A DNA stretch of 64,000 nt from JBFWQM01 sp050249455 (GTDB lineage Bacteria > Pseudomonadota > Alphaproteobacteria > MPNO01 > VGEU01): contig JBFWQM010000002.1 in NCBI GenBank assembly GCA_050249455.1, positions 1-64,000 on the forward strand, given 5' to 3'. Under the pieces are notes generated by a model. The model did no database searches, had not been told where the DNA came from, and saw nothing but the letters and a program-made list of their open reading frames with translations. A program made the position numbers and the translations under genes. Every line of letters begins with the position of its first letter. Positions within the stretch are counted from its first letter, which is position 1. Shown piece by piece: positions 41,965-49,926 of the stretch.

Positions 41965-42444
41965 ATGCGCGGCGACGTGCCGGAAAGCGACGATGTGCAA
42001 CGCAGCATCGGCTTCCTCATCGGGGAAGTGTCGCGGCTGCTGCGCATCGTCTACGACCGCCGGGTGGAGCCGCTGGGGCTAACCCGCTCGCAATGGCGGC
42101 TGCTCGTCCACCTGCGCCGGCGCGAGGGCCCGACCCAGTCGGAGCTCGCGGCGGCGCTGGAGATCGAGCGGCCGACCGCCGGGCAGCTGATCGACCGGCT
42201 GGAGGCGAAGGGCTGGGTCGAACGGCGCGCCGACGATCGCGACCTGCGCACGCGGCGCGTGTTCATCGCCGAGGCGGTGCAGCCGCTGCTGCACGACATG
42301 ATGGAACTCGCCGAAAGCGTCCACGCCGACGCGCTGGACGGCCTGCCCGCCGGCGACGCCGAGCGGCTGGTCGACATCCTGCTGCACATCAAGGGCAACC
42401 TGTCGCGCATCGCCGCCGACGGCGGCGGCAACGGCCGGGGCTGA
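41965..42444 (+). CDS. MarR-family transcriptional regulator
   Basis: A 159-residue winged-helix regulator. SQWRLLVHLRRREGPTQSELA and RPTAGQLIDRLEAKGWVERR are the MarR recognition parts, with RADDRDLRTRRVFI forming the wing. MarR proteins bind palindromes and release DNA on binding aromatic acids or lipophilic drugs. It starts at the ATG at 41965 and is followed 3 nt later by emrA, so it leads a marR-emrA-emrB operon. The divergent palindrome at 41929 is the probable operator. A second MarR gene is at 55847. Confidence 0.92.
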   Translation: MRGDVPESDDVQRSIGFLIGEVSRLLRIVYDRRVEPLGLTRSQWRLLVHLRRREGPTQSELAAALEIERPTAGQLIDRLEAKGWVERRADDRDLRTRRVFIAEAVQPLLHDMMELAESVHADALDGLPAGDAERLVDILLHIKGNLSRIAADGGGNGRG

Positions 42445-42447
42445 GCG

Positions 42448-43515
42448 ATGGTCCGGCTGCGCCGCGGGCTGATCCGCTTCCTGCTGCTGGTGGTCGTGCC
42501 GCTGGCCGTGGTGTTCGCCGGCGTCCAGTACTACCTCGCCAACAGCCGCTACGTGACCACCGAGAACGCCTACGTCAAGGCGACCCAGGTCGCGGTCAGC
42601 GCCGAGGTGTCGGGCCGCGTGATCGCCGTGCCGGTCGACACCAACCAGCGGGTTCGCGCGGGCGACGTGCTGTTCCGCATCGACCCGGAGCCGTTCGCGC
42701 TGGAGCTCGCTAAGTCGGAGGCGGAGATCGGGCGCATCCGCAACGAGATCGAGGTGATGCGCGCGGCGTGGCGCGAAGCCTCGATGGCGCTTGCGGAAGC
42801 CGAGCAGAACCTGCAGTACAACCAGCGGGCGTTCGAGCGCCAGCGCACCCTGGAAGGCGCCGGCGTCGCCTCGCGCGCGCGCTACGACGAGGCGCAGAAC
42901 GCGCTGGCGACCAATCGCGAGCGGGTGCGCGCGCTGCGCCAGAAGATGAACGGCATCCAGGCGAGCCTGGGCGGGCGCATCGACCTGCCGACGGCGGAGC
43001 ACCCGATGTACCTGGAATCGGTGGCCAAGCGCGACCGCGCCGCGCTCGACCTCGACCATGCGGTGGTGCGCGCGCCGGTCGACGGCGTCGCGGGCAAGGT
43101 GAACGTCGAACTCGGCGAGTTCGTCAACCGCGGCCAGATGGTGATCGCGCTGGTGCAGAGCCACGAGCCGTACCTCGAGGCCAACGTCAAGGAGACCCGG
43201 CTGACCCACGTGCGGGTCGGGCAGCGCGCGACGATCACGCTCGACACGTTCCCCGACCTGGCGATCCGCGCGCGGGTGAAGTCGATCAGCCCATCCACGG
43301 GCGCGGAGTTCGCGATCCTGCCGCCGCAGAACGCGACCGGGAACTGGGTCAAGATCGTCCAGTGGGTGCCGATCCGCCTCGAGTTCGACGGCCTCGACGA
43401 ACGCGTCCCGCTGCGCGCCGGCATGACCGCCACCGTGCGCATCGACACCGAGCGCGAAACCTCGCTCGGCGACTTCCTCGCGCCCGCCGTGGCGTGGACC
43501 GGGTTCGGGAAGTGA
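42448..43515 (+). CDS. HlyD/EmrA-family membrane fusion protein
   Basis: A 355-residue periplasmic adaptor. One membrane segment (residues 8-28) leads into the biotinyl-lipoyl-like domain (RVIAVPVDTNQRVRAGDVL), a coiled-coil region of about 100 residues, the second lipoyl half (RAPVDGVAGKVNVELGEFV) and a beta-barrel end. EmrA-type proteins link a DHA2 transporter to an outer-membrane channel. No tolC-like gene is in the window. It follows marR by 3 nt and is followed by emrB, which fixes its role in drug or solvent efflux. Substrate unknown. Confidence 0.93.
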   Translation: MVRLRRGLIRFLLLVVVPLAVVFAGVQYYLANSRYVTTENAYVKATQVAVSAEVSGRVIAVPVDTNQRVRAGDVLFRIDPEPFALELAKSEAEIGRIRNEIEVMRAAWREASMALAEAEQNLQYNQRAFERQRTLEGAGVASRARYDEAQNALATNRERVRALRQKMNGIQASLGGRIDLPTAEHPMYLESVAKRDRAALDLDHAVVRAPVDGVAGKVNVELGEFVNRGQMVIALVQSHEPYLEANVKETRLTHVRVGQRATITLDTFPDLAIRARVKSISPSTGAEFAILPPQNATGNWVKIVQWVPIRLEFDGLDERVPLRAGMTATVRIDTERETSLGDFLAPAVAWTGFGK

Positions 43516-43588
43516 CGCGGCGGCGCGCAATGCTTTCTGCGCGCTGTCGCGCGGGCATCGGTCCATGTGAAGAGTCGGCGCCGCCGCC

Positions 43589-45106
43589 ATGACCGACGGC
43601 GCGCATCATCACGTCTCGCCGTCGGAGCGGCGGCTGATCTCGATCACGGTGGCGCTGGCGACCATCGTGATCATCCTCGACATGAACATCGCCGGCATCG
43701 CGCTGCCGCACATGCAGGGCAGCCTGTCGGCGAGCCAGGACCAGATCATCTGGGTGATGACGGCGTTCTTCGTCGCCCAGGCGCTGATGACGGCGTGCGG
43801 CGGCTGGCTGGCCGGCATGCTGGGGCGCAAGCGGCTCTACATGATCGCGCTGATCGGCTACTCCGTCTGCTCGCTGCTGGCGGCGCAGTCGTCCAGCCTC
43901 GGCGAGCTGGTGCTGTTCCGCGCCATGCCGGGCGCGTTCGGCGCGCCGATCGTGCCGCTGTCGCAGGCGGTGCTGCTCGATATCTACCCGCGCGAGAAGC
44001 ATGGCATCGCGCTGTCGGTGTGGGGCATGGGCGTGACGGTGGCGCCGGTGATGGGGCCGGTGCTGGGCGGCTGGCTGACCGACGCCTACAGCTGGCGGGC
44101 GATCTACTTCATCGGCGCGCCGTTCGCGGTGCTCGCCTGCGTCGGGGTGTGGGCGTTCTTCCCCGGCGGCGAGCGCGACTCGCGCCGGCCGCTCGACTGG
44201 AAAGGCTTCGGCTTCCTCGCCATCGGCCTCGCGGCGCTGCAGCTCGTGCTCGACCGCGGCCAGATAAAGGGCTGGTTCGACTCGAGCGAGATCGTCATCG
44301 CCGCCAGCTTCGCCGCGTTCGGGTTCTACGCCTTCGTGGTGCACAGCATGACGACCGACCGGCCGTTCCTCAGCCCCGCCCTGTTCGCCGACCGCAACTT
44401 CGTGCTCGGCGTGATCTTCGTCTTCCTGGTCGGGGCGATCGTGTTCTCGTCCAACGTCATCATGCCGCTGTTCCTGCAGAACCTCGCGGGCTATCCGGTG
44501 CAGACGGCAGGCCTCCTGATGGCGCCGCGCGGCGTCGGCACACTGATCGCGCTGTTCGTCGCCGGCCGTCTGGTCAACCGGATCGATCCGCGCATCCTGA
44601 CCGCCGCCGGTTTCGTCGCCGTGGCGCTGTCGTCGTGGGAGCTGTCGGTGATGAACTTGGAGGTGGAGGCGTGGCATTTCATCCTCGCCTCCATCGGCAA
44701 CGGCATGGGGATCGGGCTGGTGTGGGTGCCGCTGACCACGCTGGCGTTCGCCACCCTGGCGCCGCATCTGCGCAACGAGGCGGCCAACCTGTGGTCGCTG
44801 GTGCGCATCTACGGCAGCGCGGTCGGCATCTCGCTGCTCAACAACCTGCAGATCACCACACGCACCGAGACGCGGGCGCGGCTGGTCGACCACGTCAACC
44901 CGTTCAACAGCATCCTCACGGCGCCCGACGTGCCGTCGCAGTGGGACCCGGCGACCACCACCGGCCTTGCGGCGCTGGCGCGCGAGATCGACCGCCAGTC
45001 GTCGATGATCGGCTACCTCGCCGACTTCAACCTGATGCTGATGATGTCGGTCGCCATGCTGCCGTTCCTGATCTGGCTGCGCATCGGCGCCCGGCCGGCG
45101 CGGTAG
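43589..45106 (+). CDS. EmrB/QacA-family (DHA2) MFS transporter
   Basis: A 505-residue membrane transporter with 14 hydrophobic segments, the DHA2 pattern. Family motif C (LSVWGMGVTVAPVMGPVLGG) and motif A-like RKRLYMIALIGY are present. It uses the proton gradient and, together with the EmrA protein, exports drugs or organic compounds. The gene starts at the ATG at 43589 after an intergenic gap of 73 nt from emrA. The MITE-like element follows its stop by 54 nt, and its palindromes may help to end the transcript. Confidence 0.93.
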   Translation: MTDGAHHHVSPSERRLISITVALATIVIILDMNIAGIALPHMQGSLSASQDQIIWVMTAFFVAQALMTACGGWLAGMLGRKRLYMIALIGYSVCSLLAAQSSSLGELVLFRAMPGAFGAPIVPLSQAVLLDIYPREKHGIALSVWGMGVTVAPVMGPVLGGWLTDAYSWRAIYFIGAPFAVLACVGVWAFFPGGERDSRRPLDWKGFGFLAIGLAALQLVLDRGQIKGWFDSSEIVIAASFAAFGFYAFVVHSMTTDRPFLSPALFADRNFVLGVIFVFLVGAIVFSSNVIMPLFLQNLAGYPVQTAGLLMAPRGVGTLIALFVAGRLVNRIDPRILTAAGFVAVALSSWELSVMNLEVEAWHFILASIGNGMGIGLVWVPLTTLAFATLAPHLRNEAANLWSLVRIYGSAVGISLLNNLQITTRTETRARLVDHVNPFNSILTAPDVPSQWDPATTTGLAALAREIDRQSSMIGYLADFNLMLMMSVAMLPFLIWLRIGARPAR

Positions 45107-45159
45107 CGGGGCGCGGCGCACATCTGCTAACAACGGCGTCGCGGTGTTGCGGAGAGGCT

Positions 45160-45307
45160 GGCGGCCGCCCACCTCACCCTCCCCATCGCGTTGCGATGGG
45201 TCCCCTCCCTCTCCCCCCATGGCGGGCGGAGAGGGACGCTTCATGCCCTCTCCGCCCATTGGGGGAGAGGGTGCGAGCGCAGCGAACGGGTGAGATGGGC
45301 GGCCGCC
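45160..45307. mobile_element. MITE-like element with 20-bp terminal inverted repeats
   Basis: The termini GGCGGCCGCCCACCTCACCC (45160-45179) and 45288-45307 are inverted copies that differ at one position. Inside are a perfect hairpin (CCCATCGC / GCGATGGG at 45182-45200) and two more CCCTCTCC/GGAGAGGG pairs. Length 148 bp, no open frame with a family match. This fits a non-autonomous element; the active transposase is not in the window. It lies between emrB and the next gene. Confidence 0.5.
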
Positions 45308-45356
45308 GGCTTATCCGCGCCGCGATATTCCTGCCGCCGCGGGGTGCCTGTCCGCC

Positions 45357-46127
45357 ATGCCGTCGTTCGACAAGCCGCGCCTGCGCCAGATCTGGCGGCG
45401 CCTCGCCGCCGTGCCGGCTGCGGCGTCCGACGCGGACACGCAGGCCGAGGCGGCGCAGGAACGGCTCGATTTCGTCGCCATGCTGGCCGGGCTCAAGCCG
45501 GCCTACCTGCTCGGGCGCGGCTACGACGACCCGACGTGGCGCGAGGCGGTGCTGAACCTGGCCAGGGACCTTGGCCTCCACGTCGTGATCGGCCCGTTCT
45601 GGCAGGCGATCGGCACCGAGGGGACGTGGCCCGACTGGTACGCCGCGCATGTGCGCGCGGAGACCACGGGGCTGTCGGCCTGGTACATCTGCCGCGCCCG
45701 CGCCGTCGCGGCGGAACTGCAGGGGCTCGCCGCGACCGGCCGGCCGACGGTGGCGCAGGAGGCGCGCCTGCTCGGCTATCCCGAATGCTGCGTGCGCGCG
45801 CACTACGAGCGTGCGCGGATCTTCCACGAGCTGTGGCTCGCCATGCTGGACCGCGCGGCCGGCGGCGACGTGGCGGCGATGCAGCAGATCCTGCGCGCCG
45901 GCACCTGGATCGAGCCGGCGACCGACGCGGAGCGGGAGACGATGGCGGCGGCGCTCGACATGGCGCCGGCACCGTTCACCTCGGTCAACATGTGCGCCGC
46001 CTGCGCGGCGGACCCCGACGGCCCCGCGCGCCGGCTGTCGGCGAAGTACCGGGCGCTGCTGACCAGCCTTGACCCCCTCGCGGCGGCCGCGGCGGAACCA
46101 CCGCCGCGCGCGCTGCCGCGGCACTGA
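45357..46127 (+). CDS. protein of unknown function with LGYPECC motif
   Basis: A 256-residue cytosolic protein with no signal peptide. The clearest feature is LLGYPECCVRAHYER near residue 145, a Cys pair in a YPxCC context that resembles the DUF483 family. There is also a CAAC pair near the C-terminus (NMCAACAADPDG), so a metal or iron-sulfur site is possible. The first 110 residues are alpha-beta without clear family signs. I cannot name a function. It is convergent with the UdgX gene, ending 3 nt from it. Confidence 0.6.
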   Translation: MPSFDKPRLRQIWRRLAAVPAAASDADTQAEAAQERLDFVAMLAGLKPAYLLGRGYDDPTWREAVLNLARDLGLHVVIGPFWQAIGTEGTWPDWYAAHVRAETTGLSAWYICRARAVAAELQGLAATGRPTVAQEARLLGYPECCVRAHYERARIFHELWLAMLDRAAGGDVAAMQQILRAGTWIEPATDAERETMAAALDMAPAPFTSVNMCAACAADPDGPARRLSAKYRALLTSLDPLAAAAAEPPPRALPRH

Positions 46128-46130
46128 CCG

Positions 46131-47582
46131 TTAGGCCGCCCGCGAGTCGGTCAGCCAAGCCCGCGCGGTCTCGAGGTCGCCGACCAGCCGCGCCAGTTCG
46201 TCGGCGCGCGCCGACTCTTCCGGCAGCCGCAGCACGTAGGACGGGTGCGCCGTGACCAGCACCGGGCCGCTGTCGTCGGCGGCGGCCAGGATGCGCCCGC
46301 GCATCCGCGCGATGGCGACCGGCCGGCCGAGGAGCGCCCGCGCCGCGGTGGCACCCAGCGCCACCGTCAGCCGCGGCGCGACCAGGCGGCGCTCCTCCGC
46401 CAGCCACCATTTGCACGCCTCGATCTCGGCGGCCTCCGGGCGCTGGTGCAGCCGGCGCTTGCCGCGGCGGACGTGCTTGAAGTGCTTCACCGCGTTGGTC
46501 AGGTAGACCGCATTGCGGTCGATTGCGGCGGCAGCCAGCGCGCGGTCGAGCACGCCGCCGGCCGGCCCCACGAACGGCCGGCCCTGCAGATCTTCCTGGT
46601 CGCCCGGCTGCTCGCCGACCAACATCAGCTCGGCCGTCGCCGGCCCCTCGCCGAACACAGTCTGCGTCGCGTCGCGCCACAGCGGGCAGTGGCGGCAGCC
46701 ATCTGCCGAACGGCGCAGCTCCTCGACCGAGAGCGCCGGCACGTCGAGCTCGGCCAGGCGCTCGCGCCGCGTCGCTAGCCGGTCGTGGAACGGCGGCGGC
46801 GCGCCGGGCGGCGCGGCGACCATCGCGTCGGTGCGCCGCGCGGCGTCGGCGACCAGGTCCGGGATCAGCGCTGCCTCCGGCAAATTGCGCCAGTACTTCT
46901 TCGGCATTTCGCGCGTCATCGCGTCCACGTTCAGCCGTGCCGGGTTGAACGTGCTGGCGTAGTAGGTGCGCCACAGCGCTTCCAGCTCGTCGTCCGGCGG
47001 GGCGCTGCGGCGCGCCACGCCGGGCGAGTAGGCGAGCGTCTTGCCGTCCCAGTGGGCGCACTTCTCCGGCGTCAGGATCGACCAGCGCATGGTGGCGAAG
47101 CGTTCGGCGAAGAACGGCGCGGCGCGCGCGACGATGTGGTGCTCCGGCTCGAACCAGGCGACATAATGCGGCCCGTCGTCGGCGTCGACGCGGCGGAACC
47201 GGACGAAAGCGTGCATCTTGTGCACGTCGCGGCGCACCGCCTTCGCCATCGCCTCGGCGGCGGCAACGTCGGGGTCGGCGGCGTAGTCGAGCATCTGCGG
47301 CACCGCGCGCAGCCGCCACAGCAGGCGATAGAGCAGGGCGAAGCGCTCCGCGTCGCGGTGGCACACGACGTCCGCGGCGAGGTCGCGGAACCGGCGCGGC
47401 ACCGTGAAGCTCGCGTCGGGTGCCGCCGCCGGCGGCAGCACGGTGTCGGCGAACAGGTCCTCGGACTCGCCCGGCGCCACCCAGCTCACCGCGTCGGGCA
47501 CCACGTCGGCCCGCACCAGCGCGCGGGCGGCATTGCGCCAGCCGTCGAAGTCGTCGGGCGCGGCGAGGCGGACCTGGTGCAT
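46131..47582 (-). CDS. UdgX-type uracil-DNA glycosylase fused to DUF4130 domain
   Basis: A 483-residue fusion. The N-terminal 230 residues are DUF4130, containing the segment PVPRRFRDLAADVVCHRD. The C-terminal half is a family-4-like uracil-DNA glycosylase: GEQPGDQED is motif 1 and HPSYVLR the motif 2 segment. The loop KRRLHQRP with H379 is the UdgX insertion, whose His forms a covalent bond to the abasic DNA. Cys pairs in the glycosylase part may bind [4Fe-4S]. The start ATG overlaps the stop of the radical SAM gene (TGATG). The pair is a known association thought to serve in repair of DNA damage. Confidence 0.9.
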   Translation of the reverse strand: MHQVRLAAPDDFDGWRNAARALVRADVVPDAVSWVAPGESEDLFADTVLPPAAAPDASFTVPRRFRDLAADVVCHRDAERFALLYRLLWRLRAVPQMLDYAADPDVAAAEAMAKAVRRDVHKMHAFVRFRRVDADDGPHYVAWFEPEHHIVARAAPFFAERFATMRWSILTPEKCAHWDGKTLAYSPGVARRSAPPDDELEALWRTYYASTFNPARLNVDAMTREMPKKYWRNLPEAALIPDLVADAARRTDAMVAAPPGAPPPFHDRLATRRERLAELDVPALSVEELRRSADGCRHCPLWRDATQTVFGEGPATAELMLVGEQPGDQEDLQGRPFVGPAGGVLDRALAAAAIDRNAVYLTNAVKHFKHVRRGKRRLHQRPEAAEIEACKWWLAEERRLVAPRLTVALGATAARALLGRPVAIARMRGRILAAADDSGPVLVTAHPSYVLRLPEESARADELARLVGDLETARAWLTDSRAA

Positions 47583-48832
47583 CAGAACAGCGCCATCTGG
47601 CGCGGCCGCGGCGGGGGCGGTCGCAGTGACGCGCGGTCGGCGAGGCCGGTCGGCCGCCAGCCGTCGGCGACGATGAACGGGCGCGCGCGGCCGAGCGCGC
47701 GGGTCAGTCGGCCGACGTCGGCGAGCGTCAGCCGGGCGTGGCGGCGCGAGGCGATCATGCGGTCGACCGCGCGCACGCCGAGGCCCGGCACGCGCAGCAG
47801 CACCTCGCGCGGGGCGCGGTTGACGTCGACCGGGAAGGCGCCGCGGTGCTTCAGCGCCCACGCCAGCTTGGGGTCGATGTCGAGGTCCAGCATGCCGCCG
47901 TCCGTCCCGGCCACCACCTCGTCGAGATCGAAGCCGTAGTATCGCATCAGCCAGTCGGCCTGGTACAGGCGATGCTCGCGCCGCAGCGGCGCCGGCTGCA
48001 GCGGCAGCCGCGGGCTGGCGTCGGGGATCGGGCTGAACGCCGAGTAGTAGACCCGCTTCAGCCCGTGGTCGCGGTAGAGACCGGCGCTGCGCGTCAGCAG
48101 CCGCGCGTCGTCCAGCCCGTCGGCGCCGACGATGAGCTGCGTGCTCTGCCCAGCGGGCGCGAAGCGCGGCGGCCGCGCGCGCGCCGCCCGGTCGGGCTTC
48201 GCCGCGTCAATCCAGCCGCGCAGCCGGCCCATCGCGCCGACGATCGCGCGCTCGTCCTTCTCCGGGGCCAGCCTCTGCAGTGCCGCGGCGGAGGCGAGCT
48301 CGATGTTGATCGACAGCCGGTCGGCGTGCCGCCCCGCCTCGCGCAGGAGCGCCGGGTCGGCATTGGGGATCGCCTTCAAGTGGATGTAGCCGCGGAAGTC
48401 GTGGCCCTCGCGCAGCGTGCGGACCACGTCGATCAGCGCCTCCATCGTGTAGTCGGGGCTCTGGATGATGCCGGAGGAGAGGAACAGCCCCTCGATGCAG
48501 TTGCGCCGGTAGAAGGCGAGCGTCAGGCCGACCAACTCGTCGGTGGTGAAACGCGCGCGCGGCGTGTTGCTCGACGACCGGTTGATGCAGAAGGCGCAGT
48601 CGTAGATGCAGAAATTGGTCAGCAGCACCTTGAGCAGCGAGATGCAGCGCCCGTCCGGCGCATAGGCGTGGCATATCCCCATGCCGTTGGTCGAGCCGAT
48701 GCCGTGGCCCCCCAACGAGTTCCGCCGCTCCCCGCCGCTCGACGCGCAGGAGGCGTCGTACTTCGCCGCGTCGGCGAGTACCGCGAGCTTCGCGGCCAGC
48801 GGATCGGCGTTGTCGGAGACCGAGATGTTCAT
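47582..48832 (-). CDS. radical SAM protein linked to UdgX/DUF4130 (putative DNA modification/repair)
   Basis: A 416-residue radical SAM enzyme. The [4Fe-4S] binding site is C75, C79 and C82 in NFCIYDCAFC. The middle is the barrel, and the C-terminal 100 residues hold a helix-hairpin-helix motif (LLRVPGLGVRAVDRMI), which suggests DNA contact. It belongs to the TIGR03916-type family, known from genomes beside UdgX fusions. Its stop overlaps the UdgX start, so both are one operon. A SOS-box-like GTTC-N7-GTAC at 48827-48841 overlaps the start codon, one mismatch from the alphaproteobacterial consensus; this is only suggestive. Confidence 0.88.
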   Translation of the reverse strand: MNISVSDNADPLAAKLAVLADAAKYDASCASSGGERRNSLGGHGIGSTNGMGICHAYAPDGRCISLLKVLLTNFCIYDCAFCINRSSSNTPRARFTTDELVGLTLAFYRRNCIEGLFLSSGIIQSPDYTMEALIDVVRTLREGHDFRGYIHLKAIPNADPALLREAGRHADRLSINIELASAAALQRLAPEKDERAIVGAMGRLRGWIDAAKPDRAARARPPRFAPAGQSTQLIVGADGLDDARLLTRSAGLYRDHGLKRVYYSAFSPIPDASPRLPLQPAPLRREHRLYQADWLMRYYGFDLDEVVAGTDGGMLDLDIDPKLAWALKHRGAFPVDVNRAPREVLLRVPGLGVRAVDRMIASRRHARLTLADVGRLTRALGRARPFIVADGWRPTGLADRASLRPPPPRPRQMALF

Positions 48833-48967
48833 GTTTTGTACACTTAGGGCGAGGCCCGTCGTCCGTCAATGTCTCCCCTGTAACGCGCCATCTGCGGTTT
48901 CGGGTGAGTCGCGCCGGCAAGCGGCCGGGCGGTGACGAGGGACGCCGCCGGCTCCGGACAAACAAAA

Positions 48968-48988
48968 GGGCGGGTCGATGACCCGCCC
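48968..48988 (-). terminator. rho-independent terminator of the DapA-like operon
   Basis: GGGCGGGTC / GACCCGCCC with a GAT loop. On the minus strand it is followed by TTTTGTTTG. It lies 41 nt past the stop of the DapA-like gene. The stem is the same as that at 21372 and 37103. Confidence 0.85.
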
Positions 48989-49029
48989 TCCGTCACCTTC
49001 GCCTTGAGCGAGGCGGGCGACCTCGCCGC

Positions 49030-49926
49030 TCAGAGCAGCTTGGCGCGCTTCAGGACGCCGTCGAGGCGTTCCTCCAGCTCCTTCGTGGCGGGCACCATCG
49101 GCAGGCGGTGCTCGTTGCGCGGGATGACGCCCAGCTTCTTCATCATGTACTTGATGGCGATCGGGTTGGTGTCGAAGAAGACCGCCTGGTTGAGCTCGAA
49201 CAGCTCGTAGTGGAGGTCGCGGGCGCCCTTCATGTCGCCGGCGAAGACACGCTCGCACAGCTGCGAGACCTTCTTAGGCAGCACGTTGCCGACCGCGTTC
49301 ATCAGCCCGCAGGCGCCGACCGCCATCATCGGGTAGGACAGCTCCTCCAGCCCGACGAAGATGCGGAAGTCCATGCCGAAGCGGTCGAGGCACTTGGTCA
49401 CGAACTCCAGGTCGTTGACCGCGTGCTTGATGCCGACCAGCTGCGGGACCCGGTCGCAGATCGCCGCCACCGTCTCGACGGTGACGTTGACCGCGGCGCG
49501 GCCGGGGATGTGGTAGATCATCATCGGCAGCTGGGTGCGCTTGCCGAGGTCGGCGTAGTACTCCACCAGCCCGCGCTGCGGCGGGCGGATGTAGTAGGGC
49601 GTGACGATCAGCAGCGCGTCGGCGCCCGCCTTGTCGGCATGCGTCGTGAGCTCCACCGTCTCGGCGTGCGACTGCGAGCCGGTGGCGGCGACGATCGGCT
49701 TCCTGCCCTTGGCGATCGCCACCGCGATCTCGAGGAGCTTCTTGCGCTCCTCCACCGCCAGGGTGGAGGGCTCCGACGTCGTGCCGCACACCAGGATGCC
49801 GTGCGAGTCCTTGGCCTGGATCTCGACCAGCTTCTGGTAGGTGTCGTAGTCGACCGCGCCGTCCTTGAACGGCGTGATGATCGGCGGGTACGAGCCGCGC
49901 AGGAAGTCCTTGTCGAGCGACATCAT
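49030..49926 (-). CDS. DapA/dihydrodipicolinate synthase-family aldolase
   Basis: A 298-residue TIM-barrel aldolase. K167 in VGIKHAV is the Schiff-base lysine and Y138 in MIYHIPGR the catalytic tyrosine. The pyruvate-binding motif reads GTTSEPSTL rather than the GTTGE of true DapA, so a different carbonyl substrate is likely, such as a keto-acid lyase or hydratase-aldolase of a degradation pathway. Its ATG overlaps the stop of the bicupin gene (ATGA). Together with the bicupin and the cyclodeaminase it forms an operon in which the aldolase would act last. Confidence 0.9.
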   Translation of the reverse strand: MMSLDKDFLRGSYPPIITPFKDGAVDYDTYQKLVEIQAKDSHGILVCGTTSEPSTLAVEERKKLLEIAVAIAKGRKPIVAATGSQSHAETVELTTHADKAGADALLIVTPYYIRPPQRGLVEYYADLGKRTQLPMMIYHIPGRAAVNVTVETVAAICDRVPQLVGIKHAVNDLEFVTKCLDRFGMDFRIFVGLEELSYPMMAVGACGLMNAVGNVLPKKVSQLCERVFAGDMKGARDLHYELFELNQAVFFDTNPIAIKYMMKKLGVIPRNEHRLPMVPATKELEERLDGVLKRAKLL

